A stretch of 64,000 bases of DNA, taken from the NCBI GenBank assembly GCA_963667505.2, contig OY763490.2, forward strand, positions 3,658,001-3,722,000. The letters are read 5' to 3'. How positions within the stretch are numbered: position 1 is the stretch's first letter; the number at the start of each line of letters is the position of its first letter. The position numbers and the translations under genes were made by a program. Origin of the DNA: Aldehydirespirator sp963667505. Its GTDB lineage: Bacteria > Actinomycetota > Acidimicrobiia > Acidimicrobiales > Aldehydirespiratoraceae. The notes under the pieces are model-generated. The model had not been told where the DNA came from. It searched no databases and saw only the letters and a program-made list of their open reading frames with translations. Below, piece after piece: positions 1-7,529 of this stretch.

Positions 1-621
1 TGCGGCTTCGCCCGCATCGACGGGCGCTCGGTGGGCGTCGTCGGCAACCAGCCAACCGTGCTCGCAGGCGTGCTCGACATCGAGTCGGCCGAGAAGGCGG
101 CCCGGTTCGTGCGCACCTGCGACGCCTTCAACATCCCGCTCGTCACCTTCGTGGACGTGCCCGGCTTCCTGCCCGGCGTCGACCAGGAGCACGGCGGCAT
201 CATCCGCCACGGCGCCAAGCTGCTGTACGCCTACTGCGAGGCCACCGTGCCCCGCATCTCGGTGATCACCCGCAAGGCCTACGGCGGCGCCTACGTGGTG
301 ATGGATTCCAAGGGAGTCGGCTCCGACCTCTCGTTAGCGTGGCCGTCGGCGGAGATCGCGGTGATGGGCCCGCAGGGCGCGGTGGAGATCATCTACCGCC
401 GGGAGCTCGAGGCAGCCGCCGATGCGGCCGCCCGCCGCCGCGAACTGGTGGACGACTACACGCAGCGGCTGGCCAACCCCTACGTGGCCGCCGAGCGCGG
501 CTTTGTCGACGAGGTGATCGAGCCTTCGCAGACCCGACGCAAGATCGTGGCCGGCCTGCGGATGCTGGAGTCCAAGCGCGAGGAGATCCCCGAGCGCAAG
601 CACGGGAACGTTCCGCTGTGA
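1..621 (+). CDS. Acyl-CoA (propionyl/acetyl-CoA) carboxylase beta subunit, C-terminal part
   Basis: The 5' end is outside the window; the frame is open from base 1. The 206 visible residues are the C-terminal carboxyltransferase domain of biotin-dependent acyl-CoA carboxylases, which moves the carboxyl group from carboxybiotin to the acyl-CoA. Family motifs seen are PGFLPGVDQEHGGIIRHGAK, ITRKAYGGAYVVM and WPSAEIAVMGPQGAVEIIYR, followed by the usual end in which RKHGNVPL resembles the common KHGNIPL. The stop overlaps the start of a small AccE-like gene, an arrangement typical of actinobacterial carboxylases. Substrate (propionyl or acetyl) cannot be told from this fragment. Confidence 0.93.
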   Translation, partial: CGFARIDGRSVGVVGNQPTVLAGVLDIESAEKAARFVRTCDAFNIPLVTFVDVPGFLPGVDQEHGGIIRHGAKLLYAYCEATVPRISVITRKAYGGAYVVMDSKGVGSDLSLAWPSAEIAVMGPQGAVEIIYRRELEAAADAAARRRELVDDYTQRLANPYVAAERGFVDEVIEPSQTRRKIVAGLRMLESKREEIPERKHGNVPL

Positions 622-854
622 GCCCCGCCAACGCGACGGGCGGCCCGCCGACCCTGCCTGACGGTGCGGAGATCGTCGCCATTGCGCCCGCGCCGACCGC
701 CGACGAGCGGGCCGCCATCGCAGCCGCGCTGGCCACCCTCTGGCCCCAGCTGTGGCCGGAGGCTGCGCCCGCGGCCGCACCGGCCCCGTCGCCGCGGTGG
801 CGCTACGCGGGCCGGCCGTGGAGGCGGCGGCACGGCTACGGCGGCTGGGTGTGA
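618..854 (+). CDS. Acyl-CoA carboxylase epsilon-like subunit (AccE type)
   Basis: A 78-residue protein that starts at GTG 618, overlapping the beta-subunit stop in a GTGA junction, so translation is probably coupled. It has the shape of actinobacterial AccE subunits: a short beta-strand (EIVAIAPAPTADERAAIAAAL), a helix, an Ala/Pro-rich linker and an RWRYAGR-like end. AccE proteins stabilise the complex between the biotinylated alpha and the beta subunit. The identification rests on position and overall pattern because the family is very weakly conserved. Its end overlaps the convergent aat gene by 19 bases. Confidence 0.7.
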   Translation: MSPANATGGPPTLPDGAEIVAIAPAPTADERAAIAAALATLWPQLWPEAAPAAAPAPSPRWRYAGRPWRRRHGYGGWV

Positions 855-1540
855 CCGCGGTCGAATAGCGCCGGTGGCGGGGAGGCGAGCAGTAGCGGCA
901 GGCGTCGGAGGTACTCGTCTCGCGGAATGACGGTCACGCCCAGCGAACGGAGATGCGGCGTGGACCATTGCACGTCGATCAGGCGGCGGTGACCATCGCG
1001 CAGTCCCTCCACCAGCGTCACGAGCGCCGCCTTCGACGCGTCCCGGGCCCGGTAGAACATCGACTCTCCGGCGAACAGCCCGCCCAGCCCGACGCCGTAG
1101 AGTCCGCCGACGAGTTGGTCGCCGTTCCATGCCTCGACGCTGTGGGCGGATCCCTCCCTGTGCAGACGCACGTAGGCGGCGATGATCTGGGCGTCGATCC
1201 AGCCGTGGGGCCGTGACGGATCCGCGCAGGCCTGCACCACTTCGGCGAAGGCGGTGTCGACTCTGATCTCGTAACGGCGGCAGGCGCGCCGCAGAGAGCG
1301 ATGCACCACCAGATCGTCCAGCTCGAGCACACCTCTCGTCGGAGGCGACCACCAGCCGATCTTCCCTCCTGGCCGTACGGGCATGGGGAACAGGCCCCGG
1401 CTGTAGGCGGCGATCAGCGTCTCGGGCTCGAGATCCGCGCCCACCCCCGCAAGGCCCGATCGGTCGGTAGCCGTGGCGGGCGGGAATGCCCACCGGCACC
1501 GGGGCAGCGAACTGCGCCCCGGGTCGGATTGGACGGACAT
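836..1540 (-). CDS. aat: Leucyl/phenylalanyl-tRNA--protein transferase
   Basis: A 234-residue protein of the Aat family. It transfers Leu or Phe from aminoacyl-tRNA to proteins with N-terminal Arg or Lys, marking them for ClpS/ClpAP degradation in the N-end rule pathway. The family blocks are present in order: YSRGLFPMPV and GWWSPPTRGVLELDD near the N terminus, HGWIDAQIIAAYVRLH in the middle, then HSVEAWNGDQLVGGLYGVG and GGLFAGESMFYRARDASKAA. Length is normal. ATG at 1540; the next gene upstream (1563) is divergent, so they share a very short promoter region. The 3' end overlaps the AccE-like gene. Confidence 0.93.
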   Translation of the reverse strand: MSVQSDPGRSSLPRCRWAFPPATATDRSGLAGVGADLEPETLIAAYSRGLFPMPVRPGGKIGWWSPPTRGVLELDDLVVHRSLRRACRRYEIRVDTAFAEVVQACADPSRPHGWIDAQIIAAYVRLHREGSAHSVEAWNGDQLVGGLYGVGLGGLFAGESMFYRARDASKAALVTLVEGLRDGHRRLIDVQWSTPHLRSLGVTVIPRDEYLRRLPLLLASPPPALFDRGHTQPP

Positions 1541-1562
1541 GGTCGAAGAGTAGGTTGAAGCG

Positions 1563-2120
1563 GTGACCAGGGCCGCCGGACCGCCGCCCGAACCCGCCCC
1601 ATCGCCTCCGCCGGCCCTGCGGGCCGCGACCGCCGAGCGGTATCGAGAACTGGTCGCCGCGGCGTCGGGACGGGTGTTAGAGCTTCCCGACGCCGACCTC
1701 GACGCCGCACTGGCGGCTGAATCGGATCGCGGCGCCCGTTACGACACGGTGTTGTCGTTCATGAGGACACCGCAGGCCGCCGACCTCAGCGGCTTGGTGG
1801 CGGCGATCGGCCGGATACTGGCCGACGACGGCTGGATCCACATGATCGAGCCGGACGGCATCAGCACCGCAGGCGGACTAGGCCGGTCGCTGGTGCTCCG
1901 GCCTCGCCGTCGGGCATCAGCCGCGCCCGGATCCTCGGGTCGCGACGTGGTGTCAGCGCTGCGGGCGGGAGGGTTCACCGTGACCGACCTCCATCGGCGG
2001 GAGGCGGCCTCAGTTCCCCGGCGGTGGCGCCGATACGTGGAACTGCGGGCCCGCCGGGAGACGCCCCGCCGGGTTGATCCGACAGCCGCTCCGGGAAGCG
2101 AGGCGACAGACGAGCAGTGA
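1563..2120 (+). CDS. Degenerate class I SAM-methyltransferase-like protein
   Basis: A 185-residue protein from a GTG start, divergent from aat. The region RYDTVLSFMRTPQAADL followed by ILADDGWIHMIEPDG matches the beta4/beta5 part of class I methyltransferases, where family members read DxVxs...LkpGG.l...ep. The glycine-rich SAM-binding motif that should follow GRVLEL is absent (PDADLDAA instead), so SAM binding is doubtful. The ends are Pro-, Ala- and Arg-rich. It may be a non-catalytic relative or a decayed enzyme; target unknown. Confidence 0.6.
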   Translation: MTRAAGPPPEPAPSPPPALRAATAERYRELVAAASGRVLELPDADLDAALAAESDRGARYDTVLSFMRTPQAADLSGLVAAIGRILADDGWIHMIEPDGISTAGGLGRSLVLRPRRRASAAPGSSGRDVVSALRAGGFTVTDLHRREAASVPRRWRRYVELRARRETPRRVDPTAAPGSEATDEQ

Positions 2121-2197
2121 GCCGGGCGGCCTTCCAACAGTAGCGAGACCGTCGTTGCGGCGACCTGGCGCCCTCGCCGACCAAGCCGCGGTCCTGA

Positions 2198-3175
2198 TCA
2201 GCCGGCGGCGGCCGTCTCCTCAATGGTCACGGAGCGCACGGTCACGTCCCGTGACGGCGCCCCTCCCATGCTGCCGGTGGCGACGTGCAGGCCGATAATC
2301 GACTGCGCCACCGCCAGACCGGCGGCGTCGGTCTTCCCGAACACCACGTAGGTGCCCTGGCCGTCGAGCTTCGCCGCATTGGGGCCGGTGGTGATGAAGA
2401 ACTGCGCGCCGCCGGCATCGGGCCCGGCCGAGCGCGCCATCACCAACTGGCCCGGCTCGTAGCGGTACGGGCCGGTGAGAGCGCCGGTCTCGGAGTCGGT
2501 CTCGAAGGCGGGCTCGTCCACGATGTTGTATCCCGGCCCGGGATCCGAGGCCGAGTTCGTGTGCGGCGAGCCGCCCTGGATGATGTCGATCGACGGGTCG
2601 GTCCGGAACAGCAAGGTGTCGTCGTAGTAGCCCCAGCGGGCCAGCGTCACGAAGTTGTTCACCGTCTGGGGCGTGGCCTCGGCTGTCAGGTCGAAGCGGA
2701 TCTCGCCCTCGGTGGTGTCGAACACCGCCGTGTAGGCCGATGCTGGGTCGATGCACATGGGCTGGGGGCCGTCGAAGTCGATGACCCGCCCGCTGGATCC
2801 GTCCAGTTCAGGGCATCCCGGCTCTGAAGCGTCGCCCTGTTGGTCGCTGCCAGGCTCGGTCTCGGGTTCGGCGGCAGTGTCCCCCTCGGTCTCGGGTTCC
2901 GCAGCAGCGTCGGGTTCGGCAGCAGTGTCGTCCTCGGTCTCGGGTTCGGCAGCTGCGTCGGTCTCGGAATCGCCGACCGGCGCGCCGGTGGCATCCTCGC
3001 CGTCGTCGCCGCGCTGGAGGAACCCGACGACGGCTAGCACCGCGGCCGCCCCCAGCACCAGCCAACCGATCAGCTTCACTCGCCGGCGGGTGGACTGTCG
3101 CCGGGCCGCGGCCTGGTCGGCCGCGAGCCGCTGGCGACGGTTCTCACGCTGCCGCTCCCGCTTGGGTGTGCTCAT
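2198..3175 (-). CDS. Membrane-anchored cyclophilin-type peptidyl-prolyl isomerase
   Basis: A 325-residue protein. Residues 1-33 are basic, about 34-50 form one membrane helix (LIGWLVLGAAAVLAVVGFL), about 55-125 are a low-complexity acidic linker of repeated AAEPETE/DTAAEP blocks, and about 145-322 are a cyclophilin domain. Recognisable parts are TVNNFVTLARWGYYD, ARSAGPDAGGAQFFITTGP and LDGQGTYVVFGK. The orientation suggests a tethered isomerase acting outside the membrane on secreted proteins, as in other actinobacterial PpiB-like proteins. A 65-residue membrane protein lies just upstream on the same strand and probably shares its transcript. The DNA of the linker is repetitive and could vary in length. 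Confidence 0.9.
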   Translation of the reverse strand: MSTPKRERQRENRRQRLAADQAAARRQSTRRRVKLIGWLVLGAAAVLAVVGFLQRGDDGEDATGAPVGDSETDAAAEPETEDDTAAEPDAAAEPETEGDTAAEPETEPGSDQQGDASEPGCPELDGSSGRVIDFDGPQPMCIDPASAYTAVFDTTEGEIRFDLTAEATPQTVNNFVTLARWGYYDDTLLFRTDPSIDIIQGGSPHTNSASDPGPGYNIVDEPAFETDSETGALTGPYRYEPGQLVMARSAGPDAGGAQFFITTGPNAAKLDGQGTYVVFGKTDAAGLAVAQSIIGLHVATGSMGGAPSRDVTVRSVTIEETAAAG

Positions 3176-3197
3176 AGGTCTCCTCGATCGAACAGTG

Positions 3198-3395
3198 CTA
3201 GCCGCCGGATGCGAACAGTCCGAACAGTCCGACCGCCAGCGAAGCGACCATCATCACCGTCACGAGCACGGCGAGGGTGCCCACCACCATGCGGCGGCGA
3301 CGGTCGCGGCGGGAACTGCGGGTCCGTCGAGCGCGAGAGGCAGAGGTCTCGTCGGCTCTCGTGCGGCGCCTGCGCACGTCGCGTTGGGACGGCAC
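3198..3395 (-). CDS. Small basic single-pass membrane protein
   Basis: A 65-residue protein: a strongly basic N-terminal half (about 17 Arg and Lys in 36 residues), then one membrane helix (VVGTLAVLVTVMMVASLAVGLFGLF) and a short tail. It is 22 bases upstream of the cyclophilin gene on the same strand, so it is probably co-transcribed. I do not recognise a family. The positive-inside rule puts the Arg-rich part in the cytoplasm. Confidence 0.55.
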   Translation of the reverse strand: MPSQRDVRRRRTRADETSASRARRTRSSRRDRRRRMVVGTLAVLVTVMMVASLAVGLFGLFASGG

Positions 3396-3436
3396 ACCAA
3401 AAAGCTATCGAGTCGGCCGCCCTAGAGTCTTGTGCA

Positions 3437-4000
3437 GTGCGACGGCGAGTTCATCGAGGCCGATTCTGGGGACCGGCCCAGACGAGTGCCGCGGCCGGAT
3501 TGGCCGCACTCGTCACGGCTGGCGCGGCTGCGTGCGCGGCCACCGACGACGGGGCGATCGTCGTTCCCAGCGTGACCTCGGCCGATGAGACCTCCGACCG
3601 CGGCGAGGACGGGTCCACGCTTGCCCCGTCGGAGGCGACGGTGCAGGTGGACGACGTCGTCTATCGGTTCGCGGTCACCTGCCATGCGCTCGGCGCAGGG
3701 GATCTGCTCGTGCTCGGAGTGGCCGAGGATCCCGAGTCCGAACGCCTCGTGGAGATGTACCTGCAGGCGTTCATCGCCGATCCCTACATCGGGCTGAGGG
3801 TCGGCGACGGCAAACTGATCGAGGCGGCCCTCGACGCACCGCTAGACCTGTACATCCAGGATGACGTGATACGGGCCTCAGCGGTGCGCTTCGTGCACAG
3901 CCTCGACCTCGGCACCGGCGAGAGCGAGAGCGCCGGCCTCGGGGAACTGGAAGTCTCCTGCTCGGAGTACTCCAGGGGCCTTCCGACCGCGGGACTGTGA
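3437..4000 (+). CDS. Putative secreted or lipid-anchored protein, unknown function
   Basis: The frame is open further upstream, but GTG 3437 gives a sensible export signal: a basic start (VRRRVHRGRF), a hydrophobic stretch (SAAAGLAALVTAGAAAC) and a Cys at a lipobox-like site followed by a Thr/Ser/Asp-rich linker. The mature part contains VQVDDVVYRFAVTCHAL and ends near LEVSCSEYS, with two Cys that might form a disulfide. About 187 residues. No family recognised. It is divergent from the small membrane protein gene that ends at 3395. The lipobox is imperfect, so lipidation is only a suggestion. Confidence 0.55.
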   Translation: MRRRVHRGRFWGPAQTSAAAGLAALVTAGAAACAATDDGAIVVPSVTSADETSDRGEDGSTLAPSEATVQVDDVVYRFAVTCHALGAGDLLVLGVAEDPESERLVEMYLQAFIADPYIGLRVGDGKLIEAALDAPLDLYIQDDVIRASAVRFVHSLDLGTGESESAGLGELEVSCSEYSRGLPTAGL

Positions 4001-4058
4001 CTCGACCGTCCTAGAAGGCTTCGGTCCGCTCATCGCGGCGAAGGTGCCTCCGGCCCTC

Positions 4059-4895
4059 TCACCCCTCCTCGCAGCCGGTGTCGAGCATGACCTGCGGCAG
4101 ACGCCCCGACTTGAACGCCCGTACCTTGCCTTCGGTGATGTTGAACACCACCCGGTAGTTGCGGTCGCCCGGATCCTTGGGCACGAAGACGAGATCGACG
4201 GTGCCGTCCACCCGCACCTGACGGTCGATGGAATCCCCGAACAGGTCGGTGACCATCGACTCTGGCGACCCGACCCCCACTCCTGATCGCGTGGTGATCG
4301 GGCCGTCGTTGATGTCGACGCGTTCGATGGTGCTCTCGTGCACCAGGAAGACGATCCCCTCGGGGGCTTCGTAGGGAACTACGTGGTAGCACGCCCCGAT
4401 CCCGCCGACAGGCACCAGCGGGGTTCCTGCGGCCACTTGGGCCTCGGCAACCGTCATCCCGAACTGCACCGAGTCCAGACCCACAGTCGAGACGGTGGAG
4501 TTGGTGCTCAGGGTCGGCGGACCGAACTCGTCCAGGTTGTCGGGTGCCTCGGGCGGCGGCAACGACGTGGTCGTAGGCGCGACCGTTGTCGTGGTGGTCG
4601 TCGTTGTCGTGGTAGGGGTCATCGCGTCCTCGCTGGACGGCTCTTGGGTCGCCCCGACGTCGTCCTGCGCCAAGCCGGCCGCGTCATCGGCCTCATCCTC
4701 CGGTTGCAGTGTCGGCACTGCGTCGTCGGCACTGTCGACTTCGTCGCTGTCCCTTCCCAGCCAAAGGATCAGCGACACGATCACGACGATTACGACGCCG
4801 AGAGCAACGAAGATGGGCACCCATCTGGGCCCGCGCCGCTCGACGCTGCCGGGCCAGAACGGAGCCTGCTCGTCAAGGTCGGGATTCCACTCCAT
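4059..4895 (-). CDS. Membrane-anchored protein with Thr-rich stalk, unknown function
   Basis: A 278-residue protein. The N-terminal about 25 residues are cytoplasmic, one helix follows (VPIFVALGVVIVVIVSLILW), then an acidic stretch, a ten-Thr run inside a Thr/Pro stalk (about residues 92-115), and an extracytoplasmic domain of about 150 residues. That domain has the pattern VQFGMTVAEAQVAAGTPLV, seen in many actinobacterial surface proteins of unknown role, and ends with a conserved-looking Cys (MLDTGCEEG) that could pair with the Cys of GIGACYHVV. Monocistronic, next to a tRNA gene. Function is not known. Confidence 0.7.
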   Translation of the reverse strand: MEWNPDLDEQAPFWPGSVERRGPRWVPIFVALGVVIVVIVSLILWLGRDSDEVDSADDAVPTLQPEDEADDAAGLAQDDVGATQEPSSEDAMTPTTTTTTTTTTVAPTTTSLPPPEAPDNLDEFGPPTLSTNSTVSTVGLDSVQFGMTVAEAQVAAGTPLVPVGGIGACYHVVPYEAPEGIVFLVHESTIERVDINDGPITTRSGVGVGSPESMVTDLFGDSIDRQVRVDGTVDLVFVPKDPGDRNYRVVFNITEGKVRAFKSGRLPQVMLDTGCEEG

Positions 4896-5026
4896 TTGCG
4901 GAAAGGCTAGCCGGTTGCTGGGTATGCAGCGTGCATCGGCAGCCGGATCCCGAGCCTGCCGAAGCCGAGGCTCGGGGCCTTCTGGAAGGGCCCGCTCCGA
5001 ACGTGAATCTCGCGGGCGGGGTGCTC

Positions 5027-5102
5027 TGGTGGGCCGCCCGGGGCTCGAACCCGGCGCCTTGAGATTAAAAGTCTCCTGCTCTACCCGATGAGCTAGCGGC
5101 CC
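5027..5102 (-). tRNA. tRNA-Lys (anticodon TTT), CCA encoded
   Basis: Read on the minus strand this folds as a full cloverleaf. The acceptor stem GGGCCGC pairs with GCGGCCC, the D-arm contains AGCTCATCGGGTAGAGC, the anticodon loop is CTTTTAA with anticodon TTT, and the T-arm is CCGGGTTCGAGCCCCGG. The discriminator base is A and CCA follows in the genome (5027-5029). Mature body 5030-5102 plus CCA. Confidence 0.96.
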
Positions 5103-5201
5103 GTAGCCATTGTGGCACTGTCAGCATGTTGTTCAGACGCCCGCAGCCACGATTCGTCCGTCGCGCCCGGCCGTGGCCGGTGCCGGCTCGGGACGCGGCC
5201 G

Positions 5202-5591
5202 TCAGCGCGATTCGGCGGTGTGGCCGTGGGCTTTGAGATCGTCGAGGTCGGCCCACTCCAGCGTTCGGGCGTGGGTCGCTTCCAACACCACTGCGGGCGC
5301 TGCCCCGGCCGCTAGCGCCTCGGTCCACCTGGGAGCGCACAAGCACCAGTGATCGCCGGGAGCCAGGCCGTCGAATCCGATTCGAGGCTGGGGAGTCGAC
5401 AGGTCGTTGCCCACCGACTTCGAATACTCGAGGAACTCCGCCGTCATCACAGCGCACACCGTGTGCACCCCGTAGTCGCCCGAGTCGGTGTTGCAGCAGC
5501 CGTCGCGGAACCAGCCGGTGAGGGGGTCGAAGGAACAGGGTTGGAGCTCGCCCCCGAGCACGTTCTGGGCCACGGCCCGCCAGTCTGGCAT
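5202..5591 (-). CDS. DUF2237 family protein
   Basis: A 129-residue protein if started at ATG 5591; the frame is open further upstream, but that part looks like non-coding sequence and would run into a divergent gene. It matches the uncharacterised DUF2237 family almost end to end: NVLGGELQPCSFDPLTGWFR, DGCCNTDSGDYGVHTVCAVM, LSTPQPRIGFDGLAPGDHWC, and PAVVLEATHARTLEW near the end. The conserved Cys residues (C-x-C and CC pairs) are intact. Function unknown in the family; a metal or redox role has not been shown. Confidence 0.85.
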   Translation of the reverse strand: MPDWRAVAQNVLGGELQPCSFDPLTGWFRDGCCNTDSGDYGVHTVCAVMTAEFLEYSKSVGNDLSTPQPRIGFDGLAPGDHWCLCAPRWTEALAAGAAPAVVLEATHARTLEWADLDDLKAHGHTAESR

Positions 5592-5703
5592 GTCCGCCGG
5601 GCCGCTGCTGTCGGTCTCTATTGACGCAGGGCCGTCTGCGGCCACGCCCGGCTCGCCCTCATCCGTGACCGCCGGCGAAGGACAGGCAGGATACAGTCCG
5701 GGC

Positions 5704-5928
5704 GTGAGCGACGCCGAAGCCCGCCCGCACCGCAGCGACGAACTGACGCTCCACGAGATCGAGCAGGACTTCGATGTCATGGACTCGGCCTTGGCCGCGC
5801 TCGACGACGACGACCTGGATGCAGCCGAGGCGCTTGCAGACGGGCTGAGTGCCGCTGGTGCGCCGCCGCACAGCGAAGGGACCGTCTCGACGCTACCCCT
5901 GACGGATCCCCCGGGGCTAGCTGGCTAG
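5704..5928 (+). CDS. Small acidic protein with helical core
   Basis: A 74-residue acidic protein from GTG 5704. The core HEIEQDFDVMDSALAALDDD resembles the N-terminal helix seen in many small actinobacterial proteins that precede a zinc-finger (TraR/DksA type), but no zinc-finger cysteines follow; the C terminus is Pro/Gly-rich. It is divergent from the DUF2237 gene and its end overlaps the convergent YgjP-like gene by 12 bases. Probably real, because codon use matches its neighbours, but no function can be assigned. Confidence 0.5.
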   Translation: MSDAEARPHRSDELTLHEIEQDFDVMDSALAALDDDDLDAAEALADGLSAAGAPPHSEGTVSTLPLTDPPGLAG

Positions 5929-6495
5929 AGCCTCAGGGGGCTTGCGGTCCAGGGACTCGTCGTCGCGGGCCAGGTCGCTCATGGCGAGCAGATAGCCCTC
6001 GGCCCGCTCCGCGTCGGGGTTGCGGTTGACGAGGGCCTGGAACTCCTTGCCGTGGTCGGCCACCACCAAGTGGGCCAGTTCGTGGACGATCACATGGTCG
6101 AGCACCCACGGCGGCGCTTGCGCCAGACGACTGGAAATGCGTATGTCGCCCCTATGCACGGAGCACGATCCCCAGCGGAAGTTCTGCCGCGAAGACCAGC
6201 GGATCGATTCCGGCTCTGGCAGCCCGAACCGGGCCGCCAGTTCCCGGGCCCGGGGCGCGAGCGGCACATGTCCGCACCGCCACTTCTCCTCGAAGCGAGC
6301 CACCACGCTGCTGACCAACATGTCGGCCTCGTCCTCCGGAAGCCATGCTGGTATGCGCACCTGCAGGACACCGTCCAGCAAGCGAGCCGACACCGTCTTG
6401 TGGCGTTTCGGGCTGCGGATCACCCGCACCGGCGGTCGGCTCGGCACCTCGGGGAGGCCTTCGTGGCGGGGCGGCGTCTCGGCGTCAATGCTCAT
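5917..6495 (-). CDS. YgjP-like (DUF45/WLM-fold) metallopeptidase domain protein
   Basis: A 192-residue protein starting at ATG 6495. It has the YgjP/SprT-like zinc-peptidase layout: a beta-rich N-terminal part (KTVSARLLDGVLQVRIPAWL), a central RWSSRQNFRWGSCS block that is diagnostic of the family, and the zinc site HELAHLVVADHGKEF (HExxH plus a later His) at about residues 145-160. Its start is two bases from the stop of the histidine phosphatase gene upstream, so the two are translated as a pair. Family members are predicted zinc proteases; the substrate is unknown. Confidence 0.85.
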   Translation of the reverse strand: MSIDAETPPRHEGLPEVPSRPPVRVIRSPKRHKTVSARLLDGVLQVRIPAWLPEDEADMLVSSVVARFEEKWRCGHVPLAPRARELAARFGLPEPESIRWSSRQNFRWGSCSVHRGDIRISSRLAQAPPWVLDHVIVHELAHLVVADHGKEFQALVNRNPDAERAEGYLLAMSDLARDDESLDRKPPEALAS

Positions 6496-6497
6496 GG

Positions 6498-7094
6498 TCA
6501 CTCCATCGTCGCAACGGATGTCAGGCACACATCGTGGTGGATGAGCGCGATTCGCTTCCCTAAGCGAAAGTCGCCTGGACCCGCATGGACTCGGCGACCG
6601 TGGAGGTTTCGGATGCGCTCGAAAGAGCATCCGAAATAACGTTCAATAGCATAGATAATACCTGCATGGGTCACAGCCACAACATCCTCCGACCCGGGTT
6701 GCGGCGCGATGCGAGCAGCGGCGGCAAGAAAGCGCTCGATCAGCGACTCGTCGCTCTCCCATCCGGGCGGGTAGTCGCCGACGGCCAGCGCGCCTGGGTA
6801 GTCGCGGTGGATCTCGGCCGTGGTGAGGCCTTGCCATCGGCCGACGTCGCGTTCTCGTAAGTCGGCGTCGAGGACCACCGGCCCGAGGTCCAGCACCTCC
6901 GCCATGATGCGGGCCGTCTCCGCGGCCCGTGACAGATCGCTGGACACCACACGGGAGACGCCGCCCAGCGCGGCACCCGCAGCGCGGGCCTCGGCTCTGC
7001 CTGCATCGGACAGCGGCGGATCGGCTTGGCCCTGCCAGCGGCCCTCCGAGTTCCAGATGGACTCGGCGTGGCGGACGACGAGAATGTCGGTCAT
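6498..7094 (-). CDS. Histidine phosphatase (phosphoglycerate-mutase-like) family protein
   Basis: A 198-residue branch-1 histidine phosphatase. The phosphoacceptor motif RHAESIWN (His at about residue 9) is followed by GRWQGQADPPLSDAGRAEA, the SSDLSRAAETARIM block, the acidic ERDVGRWQGLT block and a second catalytic His in VAVTHAGIIYAIER. ATG 7094 gives the compact family N terminus; the frame is open far upstream but antisense to mshA. Members include broad phosphatases and alpha-ribazole or glucosyl-3-phosphoglycerate phosphatases; the substrate cannot be chosen here. It forms a two-gene unit with the downstream metallopeptidase. Confidence 0.87.
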   Translation of the reverse strand: MTDILVVRHAESIWNSEGRWQGQADPPLSDAGRAEARAAGAALGGVSRVVSSDLSRAAETARIMAEVLDLGPVVLDADLRERDVGRWQGLTTAEIHRDYPGALAVGDYPPGWESDESLIERFLAAAARIAPQPGSEDVVAVTHAGIIYAIERYFGCSFERIRNLHGRRVHAGPGDFRLGKRIALIHHDVCLTSVATME

Positions 7095-7253
7095 GGCGAC
7101 AGGCGACCGTAACCCGGCCCCGCCCGTCGGACGCGGATGCTCGACACGCCGGCGTCGTCGTCGAGGAGCGCTCCACGCCGGTGGCCGCCCGCGGACTCGG
7201 AGCCGCCGGCAGGCGTCGTGACCTTGCGGCGCGGTCGTGACTACGATGCGGCC

Positions 7254-7490
7254 GTGGCGCATCTTCGGCTGTTCGCATCGGCTCGGGAGGCGGCCGGAAC
7301 GGGTCGGGACACCGTGTCCGGTGCCACGGTGCGCGAGGTGCTCGAGGCGGCATGCGGACGCTACGGCGCGGATTTCGCCGGGTTGCTGGAGACCTGCCAG
7401 GTCTGGCGCAACGGCGAGCCCGCTGCGCCGAACGCGCCGGTGGGTGACGACGACGAGATCGCCGTGCTTCCCCCCGTCTCCGGAGGCTGA
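7254..7490 (+). CDS. MoaD/ThiS-type sulfur carrier protein
   Basis: A 78-residue ubiquitin-fold sulfur carrier from GTG 7254. It begins VAHLRLFASAREAAGTGRDT, has the middle helix EVLEAACGRYGADF and ends with the required Gly-Gly tail (VLPPVSGG), where the terminal Gly would be adenylated and thiocarboxylated. The pattern fits MoaD (molybdopterin synthase small subunit) better than ThiS, because of the AREAAG and DDDEIAVLPPVSGG motifs. No other molybdopterin gene is next to it. It lies 39 bases upstream of mshA. Confidence 0.85.
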   Translation: MAHLRLFASAREAAGTGRDTVSGATVREVLEAACGRYGADFAGLLETCQVWRNGEPAAPNAPVGDDDEIAVLPPVSGG

Positions 7491-7529
7491 GCGCCCGCCA
7501 GGCGAATAGCTCAATATCCTCGACGCACT

